This document shows, piece after piece, positions 35,306-45,130 of a DNA stretch of 64,000 nt. How positions within the stretch are numbered: the stretch's first letter is position 1; each line of letters opens with the position of its first letter. Source of the stretch: UBA4466 sp963925035 (GTDB lineage: Bacteria; Bacteroidota; Bacteroidia; Flavobacteriales_D; Crocinitomicaceae); the NCBI GenBank assembly GCA_963925035.1, contig CAWUSK010000004.1:1-64000 (forward strand), given 5' to 3'. The translations under genes and the position numbers were made by a program. A model generated the notes under the pieces. It worked only from the letters and a program-made list of their open reading frames with translations, was not told the DNA's origin and ran no database searches.

Positions 35306-37444
35306 ATGAATATAGGAACAAAAAAGTCCATCATTACAGGCGGAAAAGAGATCTCAATTGAGACTGGAAAATTAGCTAAACAAGCTGATGGTGCCGTAGT
35401 GTTACGAATGGGCGACACAATGATTTTAGCAACTGTAGTGGCTGCTAAAGATGCAAGAGAAGGAGTTGATTTCCTTCCTTTAACTGTAGATTACAAAGAG
35501 AAATTTGCTGCTGATGGTAGAATTCCGGGATCATTCTTTAGAAGAGAGTCTCGTCCGTCTGAAAGAGAAATTTTGGTGATGCGTATCGTTGATAGAGCAT
35601 TACGTCCATTATTTCCAGACGATTATCATTCAGAAGTACAAGTAATGATGCAATTAATCGCATACGATGGAGTGAATTCTCCAGATGCATTAGTTGGATT
35701 TGCAGCATCGACTGCTATCGCTGTTTCTGACATTCCTTTCAACGGACCAATGTCAGAAGTTAGAGTAGGTCGTGTAGACGGACAATGGGTAATTAACCCA
35801 ACGCTCGAAGAAATGGCGAAGTCTGATTTAGATTGTATGATTGCCGGAACGATAGATAATATCGTAATGGTAGAAGGAGAGATGTTAGAGATTTCTGAGG
35901 ACGAAATGGTTGAGATCATTAAGGTTGCTCACGAGTCAATTAAAGAACAATGTCAATTCCAATTGGATTTTGCGGCTTTAATTCCTTCGTCTAAAATAAA
36001 AAGAGAATACTGTCACGAAGATCACAACGAAGAATTTCGTGCGCGTGTTATGGCTGCATGTTATGAGCCATGTAAATCAGTTGCTTCACAAGGATTGGCT
36101 TCTAAAGATAAAAGAGCTGAATTATTTGGAGCTGCGAAAGAAGCATTTGCTGCTACGTTAACTGAAGAAGAAACTGCTGAATTTGGAAAATACATTTCTG
36201 TATACTTCAAAGAAGCAATGAAAAAAGCCGTTCGTGATACTATGTTAAACGATAATATCCGTTTGGATGGTCGTAAGTTTGATGAAATTCGTCCAATCTG
36301 GGCTGAAGTTGATTACTTGCCTACTGCTCACGGATCTGCTGTATTTACAAGAGGTGAAACTCAATCATTAACTACTTTAACTTTAGGTGGTAAAATGGAC
36401 GAGCAAATGATTGACGATGTTACATTAAAAGGAACAACGAACTTCATGTTGCACTATAACTTCCCTCCATTCTCAACTGGTGAGGCACGACCAATTCGTG
36501 GAACATCTCGTAGAGAGGTAGGACATGGTAACTTGGCGTTAAGAGCGTTGAAAGCTGTTCTTCCAGATGACAATTCTTATACTATTCGTTTAGTGTCAGA
36601 GATTTTAGAATCAAATGGTTCTTCTTCTATGGCAACAGTTTGTGCTGGTACTTTAGCATTGATGGACGGCGGTGTTCAAATTAAGGCTCCAGTTTCTGGA
36701 ATCGCAATGGGATTAGTTGCTGACGGTGGTAAATTTGCAGTTCTTTCTGACATCTTAGGAGATGAAGATCACCTAGGAGATATGGATTTCAAAATTACAG
36801 GTACAGCGAAAGGAATTACTGCATGTCAAATGGATATCAAAGTAGACGGTCTTCCTTACGAAGTATTGATCCAAGCATTGAACCAAGCGAAAGCAGGTCG
36901 TATACATATCTTAAACAAGATTATTGAAACGATAGCTGTTCCAAATCCAGACTTCAAACCACAAACGCCACGTATCGAAGCATTTGTAGTGCCTAACGAT
37001 ATGATTGGTGCAATTATCGGACCTGGTGGAAAGATTATCCAACAAATGCAAAAAGACACGAACACGAACATTACAATTGAAGAATTGCCAACTGGTGAAG
37101 GTAAAGTTCAAATCATGTCTAACAATGCAGATGATATGGCGAATGCAGTGAAGATGATTAAACAAATCGCTTTCCCTCCAGTAGTGGAAGAGGGTGCTGA
37201 ATACGAAGGGAAAATTAAATCTCTTCAAGCATACGGAGTATTTGTTGAAATTTTACCTGGAACTGATGGTTTAATTCACATTTCTGAATTCTCTCATGAG
37301 CGTTTGACTAAAATGGAAGACGTTTGTAAAGAAGGAGATGTCGTGAAGTTTAAAGTAATTGGGAAAGATCCAAAAACTAAAAAATTCAAACTTTCTAGAA
37401 AAGTATTGTTGCCTAAGCCAGAAACGGCAGAAGGAAATAACTAA
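35306..37444 (+). CDS. pnp: Polyribonucleotide nucleotidyltransferase (PNPase)
   Basis: The 712-residue enzyme has two RNase PH-like domains (about 10-225 and 310-545) around a helical linker. A KH domain follows with I-G-A-I-I-G-P-G-G-K-I-I near 567-578, then an S1 domain (Y-G-V-F-V-E-I-L-P-G-T-D-G-L-I-H near 646-661). It degrades RNA phosphorolytically from the 3' end and can add tails. F-R-R-E near 78-81 and D-I-L-G-D-E-D-H-L-G-D-M-D-F in the second core are active-site blocks. The terminator after it is bidirectional. Confidence 0.97.
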   Translation: MNIGTKKSIITGGKEISIETGKLAKQADGAVVLRMGDTMILATVVAAKDAREGVDFLPLTVDYKEKFAADGRIPGSFFRRESRPSEREILVMRIVDRALRPLFPDDYHSEVQVMMQLIAYDGVNSPDALVGFAASTAIAVSDIPFNGPMSEVRVGRVDGQWVINPTLEEMAKSDLDCMIAGTIDNIVMVEGEMLEISEDEMVEIIKVAHESIKEQCQFQLDFAALIPSSKIKREYCHEDHNEEFRARVMAACYEPCKSVASQGLASKDKRAELFGAAKEAFAATLTEEETAEFGKYISVYFKEAMKKAVRDTMLNDNIRLDGRKFDEIRPIWAEVDYLPTAHGSAVFTRGETQSLTTLTLGGKMDEQMIDDVTLKGTTNFMLHYNFPPFSTGEARPIRGTSRREVGHGNLALRALKAVLPDDNSYTIRLVSEILESNGSSSMATVCAGTLALMDGGVQIKAPVSGIAMGLVADGGKFAVLSDILGDEDHLGDMDFKITGTAKGITACQMDIKVDGLPYEVLIQALNQAKAGRIHILNKIIETIAVPNPDFKPQTPRIEAFVVPNDMIGAIIGPGGKIIQQMQKDTNTNITIEELPTGEGKVQIMSNNADDMANAVKMIKQIAFPPVVEEGAEYEGKIKSLQAYGVFVEILPGTDGLIHISEFSHERLTKMEDVCKEGDVVKFKVIGKDPKTKKFKLSRKVLLPKPETAEGNN

Positions 37445-37458
37445 GAGTTTTTAAACAT

Positions 37459-37497
37459 AAAAAAAGGATGCTATTCATTTAGCATCCTTTTTTTTAT
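37459..37497. terminator. Bidirectional terminator between pnp and the aspartoacylase-like gene
   Basis: AAAAAAGGATGCT-ATTCATTT-AGCATCCTTTTTTTT is a strong symmetrical hairpin with an A run before and a T run after, serving both convergent genes. Confidence 0.85.
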
Positions 37498-37501
37498 TAT
37501 T

Positions 37502-38485
37502 TTATACTTGACCGACGTATGCTTTCGATATGTGCATTAAAGCGTCTCCTTGGTTTACGATTGGAGAATGATTTGTACAAATGATGTAACCGTCTTTTGG
37601 AGCTTTAACTGTGCGTTCAAAATCACCGTATGGATCGCTTATTGTCCCCAACTTGTCTCCCTTAATCACTTTGTCTCCATTGCTTTTATACGAACGATAT
37701 AGTCCTGAATATTTAGCCCGAACCCACGACGATTGAGTAATTATTATTGGTGGTTCTGGAACTTTCATTTTTTCAATTTCTTCTGAAAAATCTCTAAATT
37801 TTAATGCATCCATAACGCGAAGTGCACCTTCAATTCCAGATTTTGTAACCATTTTATCCAAATTCAAAGCCATGCCACCTTCAAACATTAAGACTGTTTT
37901 CCCTGCATCTGACGCTGCTTGGCGGAAGGAATTATTTCTCAACGTAGAACGTATTTGAAACTTAGCACCGAAAACAGCCGCAAGTTTCTCGCATTCTGGA
38001 TTTTCACCATTGTAACGTACTTGAGAATAATTAAAACGACTTGCAGCTCCTGTATGGTAATCTATGCAATAATCAATGTGTGGAACAATTTCAGTCATTA
38101 AAAAATGCGCAAATCGATTTGCCAAAGAACCTTTTTTAGAACCAGGAAAACAACGATTTAAATCCCTTCCATCCGGAAAAACACGCGTTTGATTGATAAA
38201 ACCAAATACGTTTACAACTGGAATACATATAATTGTGCCAGAAATAGGTTTGTTGTACTTTTTGGTAATTAATTGTCTCACAATTTCTACACCGTTCACT
38301 TCATCACCGTGAATTCCAGCTGTAATAAGCAATACAGGACCTGGTTTTTTCGCTCGTTCAATGATAATTGGAATTTCAATTTTTGTTCGAGTGTGCAATT
38401 TGGCAATTTCCATGTTGATTGTAGTACGTCCTATTTTTATAGGAGTATCACAAATTATTGGTGTATTACTAAGCATTTCGTTCAA
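37502..38485 (-). CDS. Succinylglutamate desuccinylase/aspartoacylase-family zinc hydrolase
   Basis: The 327-residue M14-like amidohydrolase has the zinc motif G-I-H-G-D-E (H59, E62) and a third ligand in D-Y-H-T-G near 139-143. A C-terminal biotinyl-like beta domain contains P-Y-G-D-F-E-R-T-V-K-A-P near 287-298. Family members cleave N-acyl amino acids or small peptides. It overlaps the 3' end of rimK by 17 bases. Pairing with an ATP-grasp glutamate ligase suggests the two handle the same acylated or glutamylated substrate, perhaps with opposite activities; this is inference. Confidence 0.8.
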   Translation of the reverse strand: MNEMLSNTPIICDTPIKIGRTTINMEIAKLHTRTKIEIPIIIERAKKPGPVLLITAGIHGDEVNGVEIVRQLITKKYNKPISGTIICIPVVNVFGFINQTRVFPDGRDLNRCFPGSKKGSLANRFAHFLMTEIVPHIDYCIDYHTGAASRFNYSQVRYNGENPECEKLAAVFGAKFQIRSTLRNNSFRQAASDAGKTVLMFEGGMALNLDKMVTKSGIEGALRVMDALKFRDFSEEIEKMKVPEPPIIITQSSWVRAKYSGLYRSYKSNGDKVIKGDKLGTISDPYGDFERTVKAPKDGYIICTNHSPIVNQGDALMHISKAYVGQV

Positions 38486-39341
38486 TGTATTGAATTATTT
38501 CTCCAGCAATATCCTTGTTTGTCGCATGTTCTATGCCTTCAAGTCCTGGAGATGAGTTTACTTCCATGATCATCGGACCAGAGTTCGATTGTAATAAATC
38601 AACCCCAGCAACTCCTAGTCCTAGTATTTTCGCAGCCTTGATTGCTGTTTCCTCTTCTTCAGGCGTCAATTCAATAATTGTTGCAGAACCACCTCTGTGC
38701 AAGTTAGATCTAAACTCGCCTTCTTTTGCTTGACGTTTCATAGCTCCAACAACAACACCGTCAACTACAAATGCGCGAATGTCAGCACCACCAGCTTCTT
38801 TTATGAACTCTTGAACGATTACTCTTGCTTGAAGGCCGTTAAATGCTTCTAAAACAGATTCAGCAGCTTTTTGAGTTTCTGCCAAAACAACACCAACACC
38901 TTGAGTTCCTTCAAGTAATTTTATCACGCATGGCGCACCTCCAACTTGTTGAATCAATTGTTCAACGTCTTTGGAATAATTTGTAAATCCTGTTTTTGGT
39001 AATCCTAAACCAGCGCGAGATAATATCTGAAGTGTTCTCAATTTATCTCTAGAACGAACCAATGCTTGAGATTCTATAGTAGAAAAAACTTTCATCATTT
39101 CAAACTGCCTCACAACTGCTGTTCCGTAAAATGTAATGGACGCGCCAATTCTAGGGATAATTGCATCAAAATCATTTAACTCTTCTCCTTTGTAAAATAC
39201 TTGTGGTTTTCTTCGTTCAATAATAATGTCGCATTTGGAATGATCTACGACAACCATTTCGTGTCCGCGTTGTTGGCCTGCTTCAACTATTCTGCTTGTG
39301 GAGTATAATTTTGAATCTCTAGAAAGAACTGCAATCTTCAT
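38469..39341 (-). CDS. rimK: RimK-like ATP-grasp ligase
   Basis: The 290-residue protein has the RimK N-terminal domain (M-K-I-A-V-L-S-R-D ... Y-S-T-S-R-I) and an ATP-grasp core with V-I-K-L-L-E-G-T-Q-G-V-G-V near 139-151, V-Q-E-F-I-K-E near 176-182, and metal-binding M-E-V-N-S-S-P-G-L-E-G-I-E near 261-273. RimK adds glutamates to the C-terminus of ribosomal protein S6; relatives make other glutamyl peptides. The next gene starts inside its 3' end, so translation is coupled. Confidence 0.88.
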   Translation of the reverse strand: MKIAVLSRDSKLYSTSRIVEAGQQRGHEMVVVDHSKCDIIIERRKPQVFYKGEELNDFDAIIPRIGASITFYGTAVVRQFEMMKVFSTIESQALVRSRDKLRTLQILSRAGLGLPKTGFTNYSKDVEQLIQQVGGAPCVIKLLEGTQGVGVVLAETQKAAESVLEAFNGLQARVIVQEFIKEAGGADIRAFVVDGVVVGAMKRQAKEGEFRSNLHRGGSATIIELTPEEEETAIKAAKILGLGVAGVDLLQSNSGPMIMEVNSSPGLEGIEHATNKDIAGEIIQYIERNA

Positions 39342-39482
39342 GAATATAATATTTATTTTAATTTGACTATCATATTACCCTTGATCCTTTCAAAGGTTAT
39401 GTATCATTTTCGTTTAGCTATAATATAGTTATTTTTATTGCTAAAGTTTCGCTAATTTTACGAAAAAATAAGAACTTCAATT

Positions 39483-39740
39483 ATGGCGAGTAAAAGAATT
39501 TTGAAAAGAAATGTAAACGATATGGTTATTGATGTCGTTGAAGAGTGTTTTACAATGCAATTATTTGATGAAAAGAAAACAGAAGCAACTGAATTATTAA
39601 TTGATGAAGTTGCTAATTTCCAAGATGGAATCCTTTCTCAAATTCATGCAGCAAAGAAAAAAGCAGACTTTAAAACTATCACTGCAACTATCGAGACAAA
39701 AGCAATTGAGTTTGTTGAGAAATTGAATGCATTGGGATAA
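39483..39740 (+). CDS. Small conserved-looking helical protein, unknown function
   Basis: The 85-residue charged protein lacks a signal peptide. It starts M-A-S-K-R-I-L-K-R-N-V-N-D-M-V and is predicted almost entirely helical. A terminator follows 19 bases later and a TAATTTTA box (7 of 8 to the TAnnTTTG consensus) precedes it, so it is an independent gene. It is transcribed away from the rimK operon, sharing the intergenic region. I do not recognise a named family. Confidence 0.7.
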   Translation: MASKRILKRNVNDMVIDVVEECFTMQLFDEKKTEATELLIDEVANFQDGILSQIHAAKKKADFKTITATIETKAIEFVEKLNALG

Positions 39741-39759
39741 GAAAATATAATTAAAGTGT

Positions 39760-39788
39760 AGCGTCTTCTTTTGAAGACGCTTTTTTTA
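39760..39788 (+). terminator. Terminator of the 85-residue helical protein gene
   Basis: AGCGTCTTC-TTT-TGAAGACGCT hairpin followed by seven or more T. The 200 bases from here to the next gene hold no other feature that I can see. Confidence 0.88.
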
Positions 39789-39987
39789 TGTGATCATTTC
39801 CATGATTTATACTTCCATTCGTTAACTTTTGAATCTGTTAATTAGGCCCTATCTTAGAGGAAGACAGAACCAACACCGAAAGTTGAAAAGGAGAAATTGA
39901 ATTTATTTAAAGGTAAATTAAATGCTCATTAAACATTTGTTATAATTAGAAAATATTAATTTAGAGCGTTACGCTTTTTTTTGACCT

Positions 39988-41364
39988 ATGGAAAAAATAT
40001 TCTGGAAACAAACTACCTTATTTGCTGGATTTTCGGCTTTTTTTGCTTTAATTATTCTTGCACCAAAAGAAGATGTATTGTTTTGGAATTCAATTGCATT
40101 AGGAGGATTGATGGTGTTTTTCTGGTTATTTGAAGCGCTACCAATTTATGTAACAGCATTACTGCCTTTTATTTTTGGTGTTCCTTTGGGAATAATAGAT
40201 AAAGCAGGATTAGCAAGCAGCTATGGAAATACAACGATTTACTTGTTCTTAGGTGGATTTATACTTGCGCTGGCATTGGAAAAGCATGATGTTCATAAAC
40301 AAATCGCCAAACGAATTATTGTGTTGGTCGGGAATTCTAAGTCGCGCTTATTGCTTGGTTTTATTTTGAGTACATCTCTTCTGAGTATGTGGATTTCGAA
40401 CACTGCAACTGCCTTAATGATGCTTCCAATGGCTTTGGCTATAACAAGTTCACTTCCTAATAAAAAAGGGAAATCAAAGTTTTCACTTTTCTTGTTGTTA
40501 TCCATTGCTTATTCAGCAAGTGTTGGAGGAATGGCAACCATTGTTGGTTCACCGCCAAATGGGTCTATGCAATCGATTCTTGCTCAAAACTATGATATTC
40601 ACATTACGTTTGCCCAATGGATGAAAATCGGAATTCCACTAAGTTTCGCACTACAATTTATCTTGTTTGGATTTTTTTATATGCTTTTAGGCAAAGAGCG
40701 TCACGAGAAAATCGACATTGACATCGAAAAGCATAAATGGACAACAAGTCAATTGAAAGTACTTTTCATTTTTCTTGTCGTGGTATTAATGTGGATGTTT
40801 AAAAGTTTAATTGTCTACTATTTAAATATTGACTTTGAGGACTTTGGACCAGCTTTGTTAGGAGCAATGTTGTTATTCATCACACCTTCTGAGAAGTCTA
40901 AAATGTTACTGGAATGGAAGGATACGCGCAATCTACCGTGGGGAATTTTAATTCTATTTGGAGGTGGATTGGCACTGGCAAAAATGTTTGAAGCAAATGG
41001 AGTTATCACAGAAATATCGACCATGTTCTTGAGTTTTAAAACAGCCGGAATTGTCTTGATTTTATTGGTTGTTGTCGGTATAGCAACCTTCGGTACTGAG
41101 CTCATGTCGAATACGGCTCTGGTAGCTGTGTTTATTCCAATTATTGGTGAATTTGCCCTGCAATCGGATTACTCGATTATTCAATTATGCGTACCTGTTA
41201 CATTAGCTGCTAGCTGCGCCTTTATGTTACCCGTTGGAACTCCACCAAACGCAATTGTTTTCTCTTCCGGTGAAGTCAAAATTAGTGAAATGGCCAAGTA
41301 TGGATTTTTATTGAACATCGCTGCAATATTGTTGATTGTGTTATTCGGATCATTCTATTTTTAA
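39988..41364 (+). CDS. DASS/SLC13-family sodium-coupled anion symporter
   Basis: The 458-residue protein with 11-12 membrane helices shows both inverted-repeat motifs of the family: W-I-S-N-T-A-T-A near 131-138 with G-S-P-P-N-G near 189-194, and M-S-N-T-A-L-V near 371-377 with G-T-P-P-N-A near 413-418. The S-N-T and P-P-N elements bind sodium and the substrate carboxylate. Substrates in the family are succinate, citrate, sulfate or phosphate; which one applies here cannot be said. Monocistronic. Confidence 0.9.
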   Translation: MEKIFWKQTTLFAGFSAFFALIILAPKEDVLFWNSIALGGLMVFFWLFEALPIYVTALLPFIFGVPLGIIDKAGLASSYGNTTIYLFLGGFILALALEKHDVHKQIAKRIIVLVGNSKSRLLLGFILSTSLLSMWISNTATALMMLPMALAITSSLPNKKGKSKFSLFLLLSIAYSASVGGMATIVGSPPNGSMQSILAQNYDIHITFAQWMKIGIPLSFALQFILFGFFYMLLGKERHEKIDIDIEKHKWTTSQLKVLFIFLVVVLMWMFKSLIVYYLNIDFEDFGPALLGAMLLFITPSEKSKMLLEWKDTRNLPWGILILFGGGLALAKMFEANGVITEISTMFLSFKTAGIVLILLVVVGIATFGTELMSNTALVAVFIPIIGEFALQSDYSIIQLCVPVTLAASCAFMLPVGTPPNAIVFSSGEVKISEMAKYGFLLNIAAILLIVLFGSFYF

Positions 41365-41394
41365 CTGAATTAATCCCAATTCAATTCACGTTCG

Positions 41395-41402
41395 TATATT
41401 TG
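41395..41402 (+). promoter_or_regulatory. -7 element TATATTTG of yaaA
   Basis: A perfect TAnnTTTG match only 15 bases before the yaaA ATG, giving a very short leader. Confidence 0.5.
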
Positions 41403-41416
41403 TAAAAAGTATTCCA

Positions 41417-42178
41417 ATGAAAGTATTATTGTCCCCAGCAAAAGCGATTGACCTATCAAAAACAGTTGAAACGACTAATTTTTCTGCACCTGTTTTTATG
41501 AATGAGGCAGAGTCGCTAATTCAAAAGATGAAGAAATTCTCTCCGAAAAAAATTGCAACAATGATGCATTTATCAAAGGACTTGGGTGAGTTAAACCACC
41601 AGCGTTATCAAGATTGGTCAACCGATTTATCAAAAAATGAAAACAATGGCCCAGTTGCTGCAGCTTTTAATGGTGAGGTTTACCGTGGATTAGACATTCC
41701 ATCCATGAACACCAATGAATTGGAAATAGCACAAGATAAAGTTCGAATTCTCTCGGGCGTTTACGGTGTTTTAAAGCCCTTAGACCTTATTTATCCTTAC
41801 CGACTTGAAATGGGAACCAAGTGGGCAGTAACTCCCGCTAAAAAGAATTTATATCAGTTTTGGGGAACAAAAATTGCGGAACAGTTGAATTCTGAAAATG
41901 AAAGTGGTATTACCATCAACTTGGCTTCGACAGAGTATTATAAAGCGGTGGATAAAAAGACATTGGAAGGGCGTGTAATTACACCAACATTCAAAGAGTT
42001 CAAAAACGGCGATTACAAAGTGATTATGGTATTCGCAAAACGCGCTCGTGGTTCAATGGCACGTTACATCGTTCAAAATAACATTTCAAATCCAGAACAA
42101 ATTAAATTGTTCGATACAGACGGTTATCGCTTTGATGTCAACCAATCAACTGAGAACGATTGGGTATTTGTGAGGTAA
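41417..42178 (+). CDS. yaaA: YaaA (DUF328) peroxide-stress protein
   Basis: The 253-residue protein opens with the family signature M-K-V-L-L-S-P-A-K and has F-N-G-E-V-Y-R-G-L near 85-93, I-L-S-G-V-Y-G-V-L-K-P-L-D near 111-123, Y-R-L-E-M-G near 128-133, and K-R-A-R-G near 213-217. In E. coli YaaA lowers free iron during hydrogen peroxide stress and binds DNA. It converges with the ABC exporter operon, with seven bases between the stop codons. Confidence 0.92.
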   Translation: MKVLLSPAKAIDLSKTVETTNFSAPVFMNEAESLIQKMKKFSPKKIATMMHLSKDLGELNHQRYQDWSTDLSKNENNGPVAAAFNGEVYRGLDIPSMNTNELEIAQDKVRILSGVYGVLKPLDLIYPYRLEMGTKWAVTPAKKNLYQFWGTKIAEQLNSENESGITINLASTEYYKAVDKKTLEGRVITPTFKEFKNGDYKVIMVFAKRARGSMARYIVQNNISNPEQIKLFDTDGYRFDVNQSTENDWVFVR

Positions 42179-42185
42179 TACTAGA

Positions 42186-42968
42186 CTACAAATCCCTTCT
42201 TTTCACCACAAAATAGCCAAGTACAATAAAGCTGCTTATCCAACCAAGTGCAACCAAGGACCGAACTGATTGAGATATTATTATAGGAGCTTCAAAATTA
42301 GGGTCTTTTTCGGTAGCCATTTCAAAAATTGCCGTGAAGAAAGGAAAAGGTGTTAAATCTGCAATGACATTAATGGGCATGAATTGAGAAATAGTTTCCC
42401 CTAATGTGAGTACAAAAATGAACTTGAACATGAAGATCAAAATGTAGAAAATGATTGACAAGGCAGAACGCTTGACTAATACGGCAAACAAAAAGGCAAA
42501 TGCAAAGTATCCAAGCGTTTGAACGAAATAGACTCCCACATAATGCAAACCGGAAAAGACGTCGCTGGATTCTGAATAAATTAATCCAAAAATAAAACCA
42601 ATCAGAAAGGTGTACAAGGTTACAAATGCTGCCAAAGCGGTGAAGAAATAAAACTTTGATAAAATCATTTGCTTGCGACTTAATCCATCAATGATATTCT
42701 GACGTTGCGTTTTATAAGTGATTTCATTACAAGTAATGGTAACAATTAATACTCCTAACAGCAGGTTCAGCCAACTTGCAGTCCAAGTGATATAATTCCA
42801 AACGGTTGGAAAACCAAACAGTTCTGATTTCTCAGGGAAAAAAGGTATTTCAAATGAACTTAAGGCGAAAAACACCAATGGCACCATTACCAAATAGATG
42901 AGCAACATGGTCCAAAAAGTCCCGTAATATCGGACTTTCGAAAATTCTATTTTTAGTAAGTGTATCAT
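42186..42968 (-). CDS. ABC-2-type transporter permease
   Basis: The 260-residue protein with six predicted membrane helices is of the ABC-2 permease type: a first helix after I-E-F-S-K-V-R-Y-Y, a Q-R-Q-N-I-I-D-G-L-S-R-K-Q coupling segment near 92-104, and a short basic C-terminus. It overlaps its ATPase gene by one base (TAATG). The exported substrate is not predictable; similar pairs move peptides, lantibiotics or lipids. Confidence 0.82.
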   Translation of the reverse strand: MIHLLKIEFSKVRYYGTFWTMLLIYLVMVPLVFFALSSFEIPFFPEKSELFGFPTVWNYITWTASWLNLLLGVLIVTITCNEITYKTQRQNIIDGLSRKQMILSKFYFFTALAAFVTLYTFLIGFIFGLIYSESSDVFSGLHYVGVYFVQTLGYFAFAFLFAVLVKRSALSIIFYILIFMFKFIFVLTLGETISQFMPINVIADLTPFPFFTAIFEMATEKDPNFEAPIIISQSVRSLVALGWISSFIVLGYFVVKRRDL

Positions 42969-43864
42969 TATTTCGTTATTTCAAGGAATTGATCTTCAAG
43001 ACTTTTTCTGATCTCTCTTAATTCAGAAAGTACAATTCCTTTCTCGAAAAAGTACTGGTTTATTTGTTCGGTGCTTATATCACCATGTGCATCAAGCACA
43101 ATCACTTTACCTTTTTTATTATTGAAAGTCACACCTACCAATTCAGGTAAAAAAGCTTCAATTTTGGATAAATCAGTTGTTCCGACTATTATTTGGCGAG
43201 CACCTCCGATGATATCTTGAATTGCACTTTGTCGAATTGCAACACCAAACTTTAAAATTACCACGTCTGTACAAACCTTTTCAATTTCATCCAATTGGTG
43301 AGACGCAATAATGATGGTTTTTCCTTCCTTCGCTATTTCTAGAATTAAGCCACGAATTTCTGCAATTCCTTGCGGATCCAATCCGTTTGTCGGCTCATCT
43401 AAAACTAGAACTTCTGGATCATTCAATAGAGCAGAGGCAATGGCAAGTCGTTGTTTCATGCCCAAAGAAAAGGTCTTGAATTTTGAGGTTTTTCGTTCAA
43501 ATAAGTTAACAGACTGCAATACTTTTTCTATGCGTTCTTCAACGTTTGAAAGATTTTTTATGCGCGCTACAATGCGTAGATTTTTTTCTGCACTGAGGTA
43601 AGGATAGAAGTTTGGTGTTTCCAACAACGCGCCAATTCGTTTACGATTGACATTTTTCTCTCCATTTCCGAACCATGAAAAGTTTCCTCCAGATGCGTTA
43701 ATTACACCAAGTAGTATCCCTAAAGTTGTTGTTTTACCGCTTCCGTTTGGACCGAGAATTCCGAAAATCATTCCTTTTTCAACGGTTAAGTTCAGTTGAT
43801 CCAATGCCTTTACCTTTCGGTATTTTTTGGATAATCCTTTTATTTCTAGAATAGTGTTGCTCAA
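42968..43864 (-). CDS. ABC transporter ATP-binding protein
   Basis: The 298-residue ATPase has Walker A G-P-N-G-S-G-K-T-T at 38-46, signature F-S-L-G-M-K-Q-R near 132-139, Walker B V-L-V-L-D-E-P-T-N-G-L-D-P near 152-164, and a switch histidine in I-A-S-H-Q-L. The C-terminal ~80 residues are an extra domain of the CcmA/DrrA-like type. It is first in the two-gene exporter operon. Confidence 0.9.
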   Translation of the reverse strand: MSNTILEIKGLSKKYRKVKALDQLNLTVEKGMIFGILGPNGSGKTTTLGILLGVINASGGNFSWFGNGEKNVNRKRIGALLETPNFYPYLSAEKNLRIVARIKNLSNVEERIEKVLQSVNLFERKTSKFKTFSLGMKQRLAIASALLNDPEVLVLDEPTNGLDPQGIAEIRGLILEIAKEGKTIIIASHQLDEIEKVCTDVVILKFGVAIRQSAIQDIIGGARQIIVGTTDLSKIEAFLPELVGVTFNNKKGKVIVLDAHGDISTEQINQYFFEKGIVLSELREIRKSLEDQFLEITK

Positions 43865-43994
43865 ATCGTAAAAGTTTTGATTGATTAAATGTAATCAAAC
43901 GTAACCAATTTTTAAATAAAGAATTACGAGCGGTAAAACTTAAGGGATGATTGGGATAACGGCGTTATTATTAAAAAGAGTTTGTGAAATGATA

Positions 43995-45119
43995 TTATTC
44001 TTCTTGCTTATTATCCACTGAGTCTTTGCTTTTTGAGTAAAAAACAGGCAGTCGAATTTTATTCCAATCTAAGGATTTAGGCACTGTATCTCCCATTAGA
44101 TATCCATAAGGTTTTAGTGTTGGTGAGTGATCGAAAATAACCTTTAAAATTGCAATCATTGGAATCGCCAAAAACATTCCTGAAATTCCAGCAAGAGAAC
44201 CTCCAACAATTACTCCAACCATAGAAGTCAATGCATTGACACTGACTTTTGAGCCTACAACCATTGGAATAAGTATGTTGTTGTCGATAAATTGTACAAT
44301 AACATTAACGGCAACTACAGCTACTATTAAACTTGGATCCGTGGAACCTGAAATGGCAATAAACGAACTGATTGTGCATGCTGCCATAATTCCAATGTAG
44401 GGAATGAGATTTAGAAAAGCCGTTAATACTCCTAAAAAGATGAAATACGGCACTCCAATTATCCACAATCCTAGGGATGTCAATGAAGCAACAATTACCA
44501 CTTCAATAAGCAGTCCTATTATATAACTTCGTACAACAGATTTAATTTTGGTAACAATTTCTTGTAAGTTTTCAATGTCTTTTTTGGCAACAAGCTTAAG
44601 AAAAAATCCAAGCAGTAACGATCGATAGTTGAGTATTAAAAATGTGTAAATTGGAATCAATATCATATACATAACTCCATTGGTAATTGTATTTACGGAA
44701 GAAGGTGAAATAACATCTACTTCTGACATCGTACTATCGATGTATGTTTTTTGTTCGGATATAGTCATTCCAAATTTAGAATAAATCCAATTTTGGACGT
44801 GCCAAACATTTTGATTTAAATTCTGTTTAATTGAAGGCAAATCATTCATGAATTCAGCAATTTGCTGACTCATAAATAATACTACACCGGACATTACAAA
44901 AAGGGCTAAAAGAACTGTCAGCCCAATTGCAATAATATTTGGAAGTTTTAATTTTTCATTAAAAAATTTGGAAATGGGACGAAGTAATATGGCAAACAAT
45001 AAAGCCATGATTAGAGGAAATAAAATGTCACTTCCAAGATAGATGAGTAAGAGTATAAATCCAATGATGAAAAATGCCGATGCTGCTCGTATCACTGCAT
45101 TATTCGATTCTGGTTCCAT
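43995..45119 (-). CDS. AI-2E-family (PerM-like) membrane transporter
   Basis: The 374-residue protein has seven or eight membrane helices in the AI-2E/TerC-like pattern: two N-terminal helix pairs, a soluble insert (about 95-160, N-L-N-Q-N-V-W), then N-L-I-P-Y-I-G near 241-247 and a V-V-G-S-K-V-S-V-N-A-L segment near 288-298. Named after TqsA, members export AI-2 or act as Na+/H+ antiporters; the substrate here is open. It is 11 bases downstream of the DUF2452 gene and probably co-transcribed with it. Confidence 0.85.
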   Translation of the reverse strand: MEPESNNAVIRAASAFFIIGFILLLIYLGSDILFPLIMALLFAILLRPISKFFNEKLKLPNIIAIGLTVLLALFVMSGVVLFMSQQIAEFMNDLPSIKQNLNQNVWHVQNWIYSKFGMTISEQKTYIDSTMSEVDVISPSSVNTITNGVMYMILIPIYTFLILNYRSLLLGFFLKLVAKKDIENLQEIVTKIKSVVRSYIIGLLIEVVIVASLTSLGLWIIGVPYFIFLGVLTAFLNLIPYIGIMAACTISSFIAISGSTDPSLIVAVVAVNVIVQFIDNNILIPMVVGSKVSVNALTSMVGVIVGGSLAGISGMFLAIPMIAILKVIFDHSPTLKPYGYLMGDTVPKSLDWNKIRLPVFYSKSKDSVDNKQEE

Positions 45120-45130
45120 TGAATTTATAT

